From Vespa crabro (Eukaryota > Arthropoda > Insecta > Hymenoptera > Vespidae): 64,000 nucleotides of DNA. The stretch lies in the NCBI RefSeq assembly GCF_910589235.1, contig NC_060973.1:5100501-5164500 (forward strand), in the 5' to 3' direction. The notes beneath the pieces were generated by a model. That model was not told where the DNA came from, did no database searches, and saw nothing but the letters and a program-made list of their open reading frames with translations. Each line of letters begins with the position of its first letter. Position 1 is the stretch's first letter. Both the position numbers and the translations under genes were made by a program. Positions 53,723 through 64,000 of the stretch are shown here, piece by piece.

Positions 53723-54208
53723 CTTGGCTCCTTTTGCTTGAACCACCTGCAAAGTAAGATAAAACACCAATTGTATATCCTTTTTCAACTAAATACCTGA
53801 TGCTGAATGTCGTGTGTCGATCGACGTTTCTCATTCACTTTGACTTTGCATGCACATGAGAAAAATAAATGAGAAGCTATGAACGAGGATAGACGAGGAA
53901 ATTTTCTATCAGTTCTATCACCAATTGATGCGAAAGCGATCGATCGAATAAAACGTTGTCTAGCAAGTAATGCCTTCAATGCGTTCGAGACGAAAGAAAG
54001 ATAAAGGGAAAAGAATTAGTGAGGAAGAAAATCAAACTCATATAATTGTCGTGCACGGTCGAATATGTACACTGTGCCGAGGATCCGAAAAAAAACCGGT
54101 CGAAAATATTTTTGACAGTGGTATCGTTCTCTTTACAATCGCACGTACTCAATAAAAACGATTGGAGGACAATGGGAGATATTCGTAAATCGTCGTGGGT
54201 ATCGTATA

Positions 54209-54304
54209 AGAGGAGGAGGAGGAGAAGGAGGAGGAGGAGGGGTAAGAGGAGGAGGAATGAAGAAATTGTGTCGCGAATAAAGTACGAGGAGGAGGAGGAG
54301 GAGG
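54209..54304. repeat. (GGA)n-rich low-complexity tract
   Basis: Degenerate GGA/GAA repeat; Arg/Glu-rich and Ser/Leu-rich open frames on either strand are artefacts. It lies in the presumed AP-2 alpha leader intron. Confidence 0.88.
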
Positions 54305-54666
54305 AAAAAGTAAAATCATCGAGGGACGTATCGATCGAGAGACGAACGAAGTAATATCTCAAAGGGCAAAAGAAATCGTAAGCGAGCTGTCTTTTACTTT
54401 GCGCGGGGTCTGGATCGCCGTACGGGAAAAAGGTGGTCCGTCTTTGATCAATCGCCGATAAGATTCGAAGGAACGATCTGACAGATTCGAAAGAACAGTT
54501 CGATCAAATAATACGTACCGATCTGGTTTAGGGATAGCGTTCAAGCGCGGCTCGGTCGCGAAGTGCACGGTGAGCGTGAAACTATTCGCGAGTCGGTGCC
54601 AAAGATTTCGTGGCTGTCGCCATTTGCAATCGTTCACTAGTTGACGGGTAGACAGTAAAGAGCAAC

Positions 54667-54715
54667 GCGCATGCGCTCTTGGACAGGCGCGAAAAAAGTT
54701 CCATCTTGAAATCGT
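54667..54715 (-). promoter_or_regulatory. Candidate AP-2 alpha promoter motifs (NRF-1-like, YY1-like)
   Basis: GCGCATGCGC at 54667-54676 is the palindromic NRF-1/Ewg core. CCATCTTG at about 54702-54709 resembles the YY1/Pho core. Both lie just upstream of the presumed non-coding first exon of AP-2 alpha, the usual place in TATA-less housekeeping promoters. Assignment to this gene is inference. Confidence 0.4.
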
Positions 54716-55094
54716 TCAGGCGCGCTAATCATCTCGTTGGGTTGGCAATCGATCGGTCGATAAGAGGACGTTGTCCACACGACGTTGTTCGATAGATTCA
54801 TCTATGGCACGTACATGAGATACTCCACGTTTCTGATGTCAAGTTTCATATCAATAACATCGATTAAAATACATCGACGAAAAATATAAGAGAAATAGAG
54901 TGACCTAGCAACGATATACATGAAACTTTATTAATTATCTATAGAATCGTTTTATTTATTTATTTATTTATTTATTTTGTACAGATTTTAAAAAGTAACG
55001 ATGAAATTAAATTTTCTATGAACGAGTCGATTCAAACTAGGAGATAAACTCGTACATAAGACTCGTTTACGTTTAATTCCAAAGATATCCCCTT

Positions 55095-55784
55095 TCAATT
55101 GCCTTTATCCTGTTGTATCTTTTGCAACAAAAGTTCTATTCTCTCCTTAATAACGGGCTGACCCTTTTTAGTCTTCTTCGAGAGTTTTTTATAAGCCTGC
55201 ATTTTTTTCTCTTTGTACTTTCGTAAAGCTTCCTCCCTTTCCGCTATTATCCTAAGCCTTTCTTCCTTCTTCCTTTTCTTATCTTCCTTCTTGCGCTCGT
55301 ACTCCTTTCTTATTACGTCGAAGTAATTCGGACTTTTCTTTGGCTTGCTGATATAATTAAAATGCACAAATAATAAAATGTTTCTCGAAAGGACAAGTTT
55401 ACAAATTACTACGATCCTACCTCGCATCGTGTCCCGACAATGTTTCGACTTTCGTTTCGGTTCCCTTTCGTCGGCCATGTTGATCCTTGAGAAATTCTTC
55501 ATAATAATCACGCAAAACCGCTAGTTTCATTCGCTCTTGCCGTTGTTCGACTATAAGAAATATAATACACCGATAGCATCAGAACCTAACCTAGAAATAA
55601 TTTACGATCGCTAATCGCAACGACATAACCCTGCTTATCCTTCTTTCTTACCCTTATATTTATTGCTATACTTCTTTAATCTATGCTTCTTCTTGTCAAA
55701 TACCTTCTTCTCAACATTTTTCAACGTTTTTGAATCATTATTGAACGCAATCTTATTTTCAATTTGGTTCTCGCGTCGCTTCAT
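55095..55784 (-). CDS. CCDC59: CCDC59 / TTF-1-associated protein 26 (TAP26) homologue
   Basis: Small, highly basic nuclear protein. In vertebrates it associates with TTF-1, and the family is linked to ribosome biogenesis. Exons 55784-55652, 55550-55421 and 55347-55095 join in phase to 171 residues. Exon 1 is Lys-rich (KKVFDKKKHRLKKYSNKYKG). Exon 2 carries RMKLAVLRDYYEEFLKDQ. Exon 3 has a long charged helix (YERKKEDKKRKKEERLR), then the family signature LSKKTKKGQPVIKERIELLLQKIQ close to the C-terminus. An ATG in exon 2 could be mistaken for the start, but the first ATG in exon 1 gives the conserved N-terminus. It lies head to tail behind AP-2 alpha. Confidence 0.9.
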
Positions 55785-56212
55785 AATTGCGTCCAAGTTA
55801 AAAACATATGTATTATTTTAATGACATTTAGCAGTTCCGTTGGAAGTACTACGAACCGACGCCAGAGGGATATGCCAGAATAGCGCCGCTTCATGCGTTC
55901 TTATTCGTGATTCGTCATAAGCAGACTCGCCTATTACCATGGTTATTTTCTCGACGAATCTTCGGAATAAGCTCTTATCGGCATAATTGCTCCTTCTCGC
56001 GTCCTTTGCGTCGTCGAGCTTAACGTTTCTCGACCCTTTGCGTTCGAAGGTTATTATTAACCTTAAAAGGTTAGGTTAGATTATTATTATTCACTTTATC
56101 TCTTAATTCGTTTCGTTCATCGTCGCTCGCTCGCTCGTTCGTTCATTTTGTTATTTAAAGGGAACGACGAAGAGGAGTAGGAGTATTTTAAGTGGCAGTA
56201 TTTTTATATCAT

Positions 56213-56215
<3 letters not shown>

Positions 56216-56252
<37 letters not shown>
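56216..56252. repeat. (TA)n microsatellite
   Basis: About 37 bases of TA followed by TACATACATACACATA. Confidence 0.94.
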
Positions 56253-56258
<6 letters not shown>

Positions 56259-56538
56259 TACATACACATATATAACACACGCTTTCGAGCGTTGTATTAA
56301 AACGAAGAGAGGTTAAGGTACTTGCGGCTACAACGAAGCGTTCTTGGCAACGATCCACGTTTTGCATTAGCACGCGCGCATCAACGTAGATAACTCGAGG
56401 CGATAGTTTATAGAGAGAAATTATAAAACAATGTCGGTTACGTAACGCGCCTATTTGTCACGACACTTTGATCGAAAGATCGATTTCTTTATTCGATCGT
56501 CGATTCACCAACGTAGAAGGCATCATCGCCATTGGATC

Positions 56539-56572
<34 letters not shown>

Positions 56573-57057
56573 ACTCGCAAGGATAATACGATTCTAATCA
56601 TTGTTTTTTACTATTCAATTAAAAAGAATGCGTTTAGATAGTAAACAATTCGGAAGTTATAGAAACGTTAAAGATTTCATTAGACTTTATGCGCAAGCTT
56701 TGGTATGTCGAAGAAAACAACGAAAGCAACGTCGTGGAAGCGGTTGAGAGTTATTATTAGCTGACAAAATCCGACACAGCCGTAGGTATCCGAGGCCAGA
56801 GGCGTCCGAAGGAATTCTTTCGGCGTCGAAAGACACCTCTCTCTCTGTCTGTATATGTATGCGTTCGCCGTTCTTCAACGATTCAATGTCGAGGATACGA
56901 GGAGGAAAATAGGACGGTTTCTCGAATCTTATCTTTCTCGAATCAAGATCTCGGTCGCGAGGTTCATCGAGACGATAAACGCTCGACGGATTGTAACAGC
57001 CGATAAAAAAGATAAATTCGGACGAGTTTTCGAATACGAATGTTGCCTTACGTTATT

Positions 57058-57097
57058 TCTTCTTCTTCTTCTTCTTCTTCTTCTTCTTCTTCTTCTT
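57058..57097. repeat. (CTT)n trinucleotide repeat
   Basis: About 13 CTT/TTC units. Confidence 0.93.
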
Positions 57098-58070
57098 CAT
57101 CATAATTAGATAGGATAATTCGTATTATGCGTAACGAATTCATGCTCTGCCCATATTAGGGTAGTTCTATCGATCAGCGAAACCCCCACGTAGATGACGT
57201 CATGCGAGTCAAGTTCCCCCACGCAGAGAAAAAAGAAAAACGTTCGAAGAGATTTCGCCTGTGTGTTAAAAGAGAGCGAGGAAAGGAGAGAAGAAAACCG
57301 GTTCGCAGGTCTCTCGTTTCGAGCAGAGCACTTCGTCGAATCGCAAGCTTCGAAGATTCTGACATTGACACACTTTTTGTCATCGGCCTTCGGTCTTTTA
57401 CTCGGGTGTACTACACGCATTCATATTTTTTTTTCCCCGAATATTCAGCGAGCCGATCTAAGCGAATATCGTTATAACGAAGGGACATCATCACCCAGTA
57501 TAGAAAAACTTTTCGATGCATCGCACCGTTTACTCTAAATAGCCAATTATTAGCGTGAAAATCGAATCATCCCCGATTAACTCATCGTTAACTCTCGTTA
57601 ACTCATTCACGTCCGACGGGCGAGCTGCCAAGGAATTTGCACGAAGGAAAAGCGATGTAAAAATATTTCACGATGTGTTTCGAAAGAAATATTTTTACTC
57701 GAATGAATCGGTTCTTTGGTGAATAAGCCTCCCTTTAATATCTTACACGACCGTTACGATCGAACATGCTTCTTTCGTACCCCAACATTTTCTAGAACAT
57801 CATTTATAAGTTGCACCCACAATCTTATTTCCTTATCGAAGGGTACTTCAATAAGGAAGCGATTGTATATTAGCATTAGTCATCGCTTCTACCCCGGAAT
57901 TCAATGAGTGTTTCATCCAATTGTGCTACGCCTACGAAAGCCTACCTACGTTCGGCGTATTTATCCATAAGTGCATTTATCAGAAATTAAAGCCGATTCC
58001 TATAAATGAAAACTAACAAGAGTACAATATTTCATATACATTATATACGTTACTTGTATTTTCCCGAAAA

Positions 58071-58289
58071 TATATTTAAGAACGTCTATGGTAAGAATAG
58101 AAAATTAAAATGATCATTCACGAAGAGCCATAATAATATCATTAGTTTCGAAGAGAAACTTTGGAATTAAAAGTTCAAACATCGAGCGCGTCCGTGCTTC
58201 GCGGGATATCGTTGATTCGCGTCGGACCGCGTGTCAGGAGCGACGATAACCGAGGGTGGGCGAGCATGGCCGAGCATGGCCGAACGTTC
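58071..58289 (+). promoter_or_regulatory. Heat-shock-element-like sites upstream of the small HSP
   Basis: GAAcgTTC at 58282-58289 and TTCccGAA at 58071-58078 are inverted nGAAn pairs with the two-base spacing bound by HSF. The proximal site lies about 20 bases upstream of the TATA-like box. A third alternating unit is missing in each, so they are weak, partial elements. Confidence 0.45.
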
Positions 58290-58308
58290 CAATGGTACGT
58301 CGCGTAAC

Positions 58309-58342
58309 TATTTAAGGAGGCGGGAGCGAGGCGCGCTCATTC
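58309..58342 (+). promoter_or_regulatory. TATA-like box and initiator of the small HSP gene
   Basis: TATTTAAG at 58309-58316 is followed by TCATTC at 58337-58342. If A58339 is +1, the TATA-like box starts at -30, the standard spacing. This gives a 5' UTR of about 250 bases before the ATG at 58591. Confidence 0.6.
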
Positions 58343-58590
58343 CTAGACGAAACGTCAGAGAGTACGTTTCGAAAGGTTGTAACTTTTGAGTAATCGTCGC
58401 TCGCGATTCGCAATCAAAGTTTGTACACGTGTGGTCGATTACGAAGCAGCATTTTCGAAGTGGATCAGTGAGAGGAACGGCGAAAGAGAAAAAGAGGAAG
58501 CGAGACAGAACATCGGGGAAAGGCGAAAGCAGAGAAAAAGAGAGAGAGAGAGAGAGAGAATACAAGTTTGTGTACGTAGAGGGGAAAAAC

Positions 58591-61500
58591 ATGGCCGATA
58601 GTGGTATCAAGCGCAACATTCCCATCAAGTTGGGCGACTTTAGCGTCATCGACACCGAATTTTCCAACATAAGGGAACGTTTCGACGCCGAAATGAGGAA
58701 GATGGAGGACGAGATGTCGCGATTCCGCAGCGAGCTTATGAATCGCGAGAGCAATTTCTTTAAGAGTACCACCAGGTAAGTTTTTTATCGTACTATACTT
58801 TTCCATTCTTTCGATATACGCACTATATTCTATATCGTTCGTTCGCTTTAATATATTTTTTAATAAACCTTACCGTCTCTCTCTCTCTCTCTCTCTTTCT
58901 CTCTCCCTCTTTCTGACGGTTAAATAAGGAAAGTTGGTGGACAAAGAACTCTTGGAAGAACAGTAATCGCTTGCCTAGACAGATATTAATTAACTTTAAT
59001 TTATGCTCTTGCTCGTTGCCACGACTTTGCTCTCGCTCATTATATCGCGTAGATCGCGATGCTGTGAGAGAGCCCGAAAGAGGAAGGAGAGCCGGTCAAG
59101 GTATTTGGATTGCCAAGTTTCCCTCAAGATTTGTGCAAACGATAGTTCTTTTTTTATCGCATACGACTTGCGAAACATACGCATAATAATTCGTGATAGT
59201 AGTTCGTACACGTTGATCGTTAACGTGATCGTTAAGGGAGAATAGTACTAAATATTCACCTTATTAGGACGTCTATTATCATGATGTATAGGTATTATCA
59301 TCGTACCGGTTATGTCCCGTTAAACTTCCAACGTGATTGGTCAAAATCGAGTCGAGATATCTACGCATTTCGGTTTTAGACTTTTATGCGTTTCGATATA
59401 ACGTTCGGAGCTTACCATCTTTCTCTTTCTTCGCGAAGCTTACATACGTCGTACGTACCAGCTATTTTTAGAGCTTCCGTCACTGCATTCGAAGACGCAA
59501 CCCGAACGCAGCAACCCGTAGGTTTTTCGTCTCTCTCTCGAATCTCGCGTCTACGTACGAATGTGGGGAGGGGAATTGTGTGTGTGTGTTAATGCATACA
59601 CACGTACGTGTTCTATGTACATGCAGAGGGAAACAGAGGGAGAGAGCAAGCCGAGGCAAACGTGGAGGGAAAGAAGAAGCGAATAGGAGACGCGTAACAG
59701 ATGCCCTCTTCTACCTTAAGGCGGATCGATATGCGTCTATGGACAACGCGGCGACGCGAGCCAGTAACTTTCGGACGATACAATTGCGTATCGTAAAGAG
59801 TTTGTTCGCGCTTTATCGCCCAATCAGCTAATAAATGATTTAGTAGCTATCGAGTGAGATAAAAAAAAGTTCAAATTAATTTTACTCGTCATCGGCTACA
59901 ATTTCGGTTTACCTTTTTAACGTTTTACCACCGAGATTCCTTGAAAGCACGCAGTAGCCAAGGGCACTGTGTGTAATATTATACTTTTACAGAGGCACGC
60001 GAAGGACGCCTTTCGGCTTGTTGTTGTTGTTGTTTTTTTTCTTTTCTTTTTTGTTTTTCTTTTTTCGTTTTTTCCATCAAACATCGAAAGAAAATAATAT
60101 AAAAGTTGTTAAGCTCACAAGGAGGATGGAACGACGAATTCGTTACCTTTCGCGGGTCCCAGGCGTACTTGAAGAGCACTTCCGTCGTCGAATGCATGGT
60201 CCTCGCGAGACGGCTCCGATACTGAAACCGTTTCTTGCTTCTACGAGCTTCCTCGCGTGTCCTTGACACCTGCACGTTGCACGCTCGTTACAAATCTTCC
60301 CCCTCTATCTTTTCGTACGATCGACCATATAGTAGCTATGCTCTTACGATGGGCCGCGTATTGCGCGCAATAGTTTTAACGTGACATTTGAATTTTACGT
60401 ACGTGTTTGCTCGTGACGCTTTAAAGTCATTTGAGAATTTTTCTTTTTTCTTTTCTTTTGTTTCTTTTTTTCCTTTTTTTTCACCGAGGGGATCGAGCGG
60501 TCTTGCCAATTATGATATTCGCCCAACGCGACGAGGATCTTTATCCTCCAAGGCATAAAACCGTCATCAAACTGTGGTACGTTATGATATTCTTTTAGAA
60601 CGATTACAAAATATGCTGGAACGAGTGCATCGGGTCATGTTATTGAGAATTTTATTTCTACGAGTATTCTCCCGAACGAAAGTGTTGCACCGCAAATGGA
60701 CAAAGCTTTAGAAATCGATACCGCGAGCTTAATAAGGTTGTTCGTTTCTTTTCTTTTTTCTTCTCTCTCTTTTTCTCCCTCTTTTGATCACCTACGAAAA
60801 TGTTCGACCTACGAAAATTTCCTCGGGGTAAATGGAGTTGCGATCTTAAAGCATTCGTGCAAGTTCGTTAAAGTTTGCCAAAGCACTAACAACGTGTTCC
60901 GAATATGCTTCCTTTATGCTTGAGCTTTCATTGACGAGCCGTCGGAAGTTAACCGGCTTTTAACAATTACGCCACTCGAGCAACCATGCGCGATGCGTGC
61001 TTAAGAAAGATTAGCTCGCACGAACGGACTCTTCTCCGTGTTCCTGGCTATCCGTAATATATCTTAACGCGTTCCCTCTTCGTTTTCCTCAATGAGAGAG
61101 TAATGCCTTCTCTTACTTAACGTTCTACCTAACGTGTGTGTGTATATACATGTGTGTACACACGTGTATATATATATATATGTACGAGAGATTATTTCAG
61201 AATTTTCCGCCGAAAGGTCGTCGACCTTTTCGTAGAAGAGGCGTAACTTCCAGTTATCGACGTGTACAGTTCATATACGAGCACCTATTTCTTCCTGCTT
61301 GTTAACGCGACCTAAAGGCAAGCAGGGTGGAGTTCATCACGTCCTACGCGCGTTGTTCGAAGCTTTGCACGGCTGTATTTTAAAATGTATTTTAAGCCTC
61401 GAGAATACGTGCCTTCCTCTATCGAAAGAGAGATTGAGCGAGTTTCCTCCGTTAGTACGGCATTGCTCAATCCTAAGCAAACTTAATCGCTAATAATATC

Positions 61501-63188
61501 GATCAATATCGAAATGCGTCCTCGACGTCGTCGATTCTCCTATCGTATTTTGAAAAAAAGATATCATCTTTGACGATATATCGTCTAATTTGATATCATC
61601 GAAGACGTTCGTGAGAGGTTGCAATAACGAGAGAAAAAGCGATAACCCGCAATAACTTGGCTAACTGACAGTGAAACTCGACATAAAACAAAGATAAATT
61701 GAAAACTAATGCAGCAACAACGTTAACAGAGAAATTGAAACGATCGAAGAAAAACAAAACTGGCTATTAATTAATATCTCCCTTTCTCCCTTTTACCCCA
61801 TCATTTATATTCCGTTTGACACTCTTCCTTTCTCCTATTCTCTCTTCCTCCTTCTCTCTCTTTCTTTCTTTCTTTCTTTCTCCATCCGTCTGAACTCTCT
61901 GCATTGGCACGTTGGTGACTAACAACAACACGAAGTCGGCATCACACGAGCAGCAGCGAGCACAAAACGTCGACGACCTCGAAGATGGACGGTTGGGACA
62001 AGGTCGACCCTGCGGCATCGTCGGCACGATCGGCGTTCGATAACTTTAAAAGGTGACGTTGCTTGAACGGCAACAACGACGAATCAACCGAAACAGAAAA
62101 AAAACACAGCACCGAGATAGACCCACCCACGTGCATACTACGTGTATTACCCAGCCAACGAAAAAAAAAAAGAAAAAAGAAAAAAAAGAAAAGAAAAAAG
62201 AACCAATGTTGTCCCTGTTAGAAAGTGCACCACCAATCAATCAGCCATTTTGTGTCACACACACTCAGACGTAGACGCCTTCCTTCCTTTCTACGTCCCG
62301 ATTCCTCGTTTATCCAAAGCTTGCTCGAAAACATCAAGTAGAAAGTAGCTAAACCCGACGTACTTAATAGATTGTCTTTTTAGTTTCTAAATAACAAATA
62401 AGCGTGCTAACTAGTAGACTTTTTTAATAGCATGTTTCCAATTGCGTTTCATTACAGTAGTGATGTGTTCACAATCAATTTAGAAATTCTCAGCTCGTGA
62501 GCTTCACGCTCTAAGAAAAGAAAAAAAAAATTATTTTCCTTAGAATGTATGTGTTATACAATCGTTCTATATCATATCCGTTTATATACATACGTTTATC
62601 ATAGCACGTCGTCGTCGAATCGCACAGCGATCGTTCATCTTCATCTTTGTGTTTTCTCTCTCTCTCTCTTTCTTTTTCTCCTTTTTGTTGTACGTTGCAT
62701 CATCGTCGCAAGTTACGAAAATTCATTCGTTCGACGCGTGTGAGCGGAGTCGTCGAGTTGGTTGTTCAACTATATTGAAAACTAAGCGAGCCAAATCGTT
62801 GAAAAATTATAAACGATATCTGTAATAAAGTTTCTTTTTCTTGCTCGCTAATCATGACAATTGTCTCGTAATAGAATCAGTTGGACAACTAACTCTGATT
62901 CAGCCTTTCGAGTAGTCTTTTCGTTGTTCATCTTCTTTTTCTTAAAATGAGATTGGCAGAACGATAAGATCTAATTGTTACTTGATTCGATCGATTTTCA
63001 GCACGACCACACAACAAAGCAGTCAGAACAGCTCGCTGAGTCCACAACATGACTCGACTTGGTTGGATGGCCTTAACAGTCCTCTTATTCAGGACGAGGG
63101 TGACAGTAAAATGTTAAAGCTACGATTCGACGTGTCACAGTACACGCCGGAAGAGATCGTCGTCAAGACCGTGGACAACAAACTTTTG
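58591..63188 (+). CDS. HspB8: Small heat-shock protein, HspB8/CG14207-like (3' part outside window)
   Basis: Alpha-crystallin-type chaperone that holds unfolded clients. Exons 58591-58775 and 63002-63188 join in phase to 124 residues; the rest of the alpha-crystallin domain lies beyond the window. The N-terminus reads MADSGIKRNIPIKLGDFSVI, closely matching the Drosophila CG14207 type as I know it, then ERFDAEMRKMEDEMSRFR (helical). A variable Ser/Gln/Thr linker (about 60-80) precedes SPLIQDEGD and the first alpha-crystallin strands LKLRFDVSQYTPEEIVVKTVDNKLL. The exon ends at donor GTGAGT (63189). The 4.2-kb intron contains a candidate alternative first exon at 61985. A TATA box, initiator and HSE-like sites lie upstream, consistent with stress or developmental control. 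Confidence 0.93.
58776..61984. other. Small HSP intron, first part
   Basis: No exon recognised. A CT-rich tract lies at about 58878-58915. Open frames near 59979-60275 occur on both strands, with no family resemblance. Confidence 0.5.
61985..62052 (+). CDS. Candidate alternative first coding exon of the small HSP gene
   Basis: ATG at 61985 opens 22 codons (MDGWDKVDPAASSARSAF and on) that end in AAA AG at donor GTGACG. The exon ends in the same phase (2) as the main first exon, so splicing to 63002 would give an in-frame isoform with a short, different N-terminus in front of the Ser/Thr linker. The sequence lacks the conserved helix of the main isoform. Inferred from phase and donor only; the upstream promoter is not obvious. 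Confidence 0.42.
62053..63001. other. Small HSP intron, last part
   Basis: A-rich (62160-62205) and otherwise AT-rich, ending in acceptor TTTTCAG at 63001. No exon recognised. Confidence 0.55.
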
Positions 63189-64000
63189 GTGAGTTTACAA
63201 AGTTTCTTTTTTTCTTTCTCTCCCCCCTCCCCTTTAACGTGGAAGAACAAATTCCAAGATGATCGGCATGAAAAGTTATAGTAGTGACGAGATGAAATTA
63301 TTATGGCTGACTCATCGTGCATATTTCGTACGGCACGATGTTTTGCGCAACTTGGCAAGATGCAAATCTGGTTCACGATTTTATGCAATCGGCGCCGTCG
63401 TATACATCTATCAAAAAGTTTTGAACAACAGTTCTTGTAGATTGCATGTTAAAGCGCCTAGACGATATCGCCTAATTCCAACTTCAAAATTCCTTCGTGT
63501 TTTAATTTAATAAAAGAAAAATATAGATATACTTACGCAAACGTATACGAGATCGGTATATATATCTTGGAGAGAATAACGGGCAGGAAGTGGCTGGTAT
63601 TTGGAGGCTCTTTCGAGGTCTTCATGAGCGAACTGGAACGTTCTAATTGATCCGATGACGTCACTTCCCGTTCGGAAGTTAGCTTTTGCATTAGGTGCAG
63701 AGGTCATACCCTAGCGAACGATACTTTTTCTTCTTTTCTTTTTTTGTTTGATTACACGGTCATTAGATTCGCAAAGATTCTCTCGTCCGATACAATCGAA
63801 ACTCTCTCTCCCTCCTTCCCTCCCTCCCTTCTCGTCATATTCGTTTCTCCGAGATGCGCGCGTACTTCGGTTCTCTTCTTCTTTGGCCAACGTTCGCGGG
63901 GGCTTGGGCAAAAATAACCGCTACCAAAAATATATTTTATGCCAGTCGTCACGGCAGAGAACCAGGATAATATTCGGCCATTACGAATGTTACTCTAGAA
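63189..64000. other. Small HSP intron running off the right edge
   Basis: Begins with donor GTGAGT after the KLL codons. The expected next exon (coding for the rest of the alpha-crystallin domain) is not found before 64000, so it lies outside the window. Confidence 0.6.

Larger units (their letters stand above)
53747..55094. other. AP-2 alpha leader region and spacer to CCDC59
   Basis: On the minus strand a donor-like GTACGTAT (54518-54511) could end a non-coding first exon of about 54519-54640, spliced to the acceptor at 53747-53749. A GGA-rich tract occupies about 54209-54304. Upstream lie NRF-1-like and YY1-like motifs. No other coding exon recognised. Confidence 0.5.
55785..58070. other. 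Spacer between CCDC59 and the small HSP gene
   Basis: Divergent 5' ends flank this 2.3 kb. It holds TA (56216-56252 and about 56541-56569) and CTT (57058-57097) microsatellites. Short open frames near 57106-57540 occur on both strands without family resemblance or splice context. Confidence 0.55.

Noticed and set aside
54359..54637. 92-codon minus-strand open frame starting near the presumed AP-2 alpha leader
   Set aside because: More likely a chance frame through a non-coding first exon and its intron; AP-2 alpha has its conserved start at 53722.
56065..56085. TTAGGTTAG, resembling the insect telomere repeat
   Set aside because: Only about two partial units; no interstitial telomere array.
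57106..57538. Overlapping open frames on both strands between CCDC59 and the small HSP
   Set aside because: Mutually shadowing, no family resemblance, no splice signals that join them.
59979..60275. Minus-strand open frame with a donor-like GGTAACG
   Set aside because: Composition and lysine/glutamine runs follow local T-rich and GTT repeats; no partner exon or family.

Overview
This 64 kb window reads as nuclear DNA of an insect. Genes are split by spliceosomal introns, intergenic DNA is AT-rich and full of dinucleotide and trinucleotide microsatellites, there are eukaryotic tRNA genes (one with an intron), and the best-conserved proteins look most like insect orthologues. The alpha-adaptin model, for example, comes to 940 residues. 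Hymenoptera is my best guess from the overall look (AT-rich, GA/TA repeats, compact genes); the sequence alone does not prove it. No bacterial, CRISPR or viral features were seen.

Layout, left to right. ABHD18 (minus strand, running off the left edge) is followed by a complete four-exon heme-type mpaB/rubber-oxygenase-like (DUF2236) gene, also minus. Next come two piggyBac-type elements less than 300 bp apart: a 274-bp MITE and a 1.03-kb copy with a decayed transposase remnant. A tRNA-Phe precedes a secreted VWC-domain gene (plus, 9.07-18.97 kb) that carries an intron-containing tRNA-Leu in one intron. A GH85 endo-beta-N-acetylglucosaminidase (plus, 22.9-25.3 kb) follows. A 6-kb gene-poor stretch leads to a four-transmembrane protein (plus, 31.3-34.0 kb), which converges on a coiled-coil gene (minus, 34.7-35.9 kb). 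A small, apparently secreted TNF-receptor-like protein (plus, 37.7-43.1 kb, 4.9-kb intron) comes next. After another 6-kb gene-poor gap, AP-2 alpha-adaptin (minus, 49.2-53.7 kb, 13 coding exons) and CCDC59/TAP26 (minus, 55.1-55.8 kb) lie head to tail. The right edge holds the first exons of a small heat-shock protein of the HspB8/CG14207 type, with a TATA box, an initiator, a heat-shock element and a candidate alternative first exon.

The genes do not form one pathway. The mix is ordinary: endocytosis, glycan turnover, ribosome biogenesis, chaperone, and secreted or receptor-like proteins. I assembled exon models by hand from splice signals, reading phase and protein-family similarity. In every complete model the exon lengths sum to a whole number of codons. 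I do not see a clear new multi-gene system. The most interesting items are the secreted TNFR-like protein, the mpaB-like gene with recognisable heme-site residues, the piggyBac pair, the alternative first exon of the small HSP, a GC-AG intron in ABHD18 and a perfect 12-bp hairpin near 36.86 kb.
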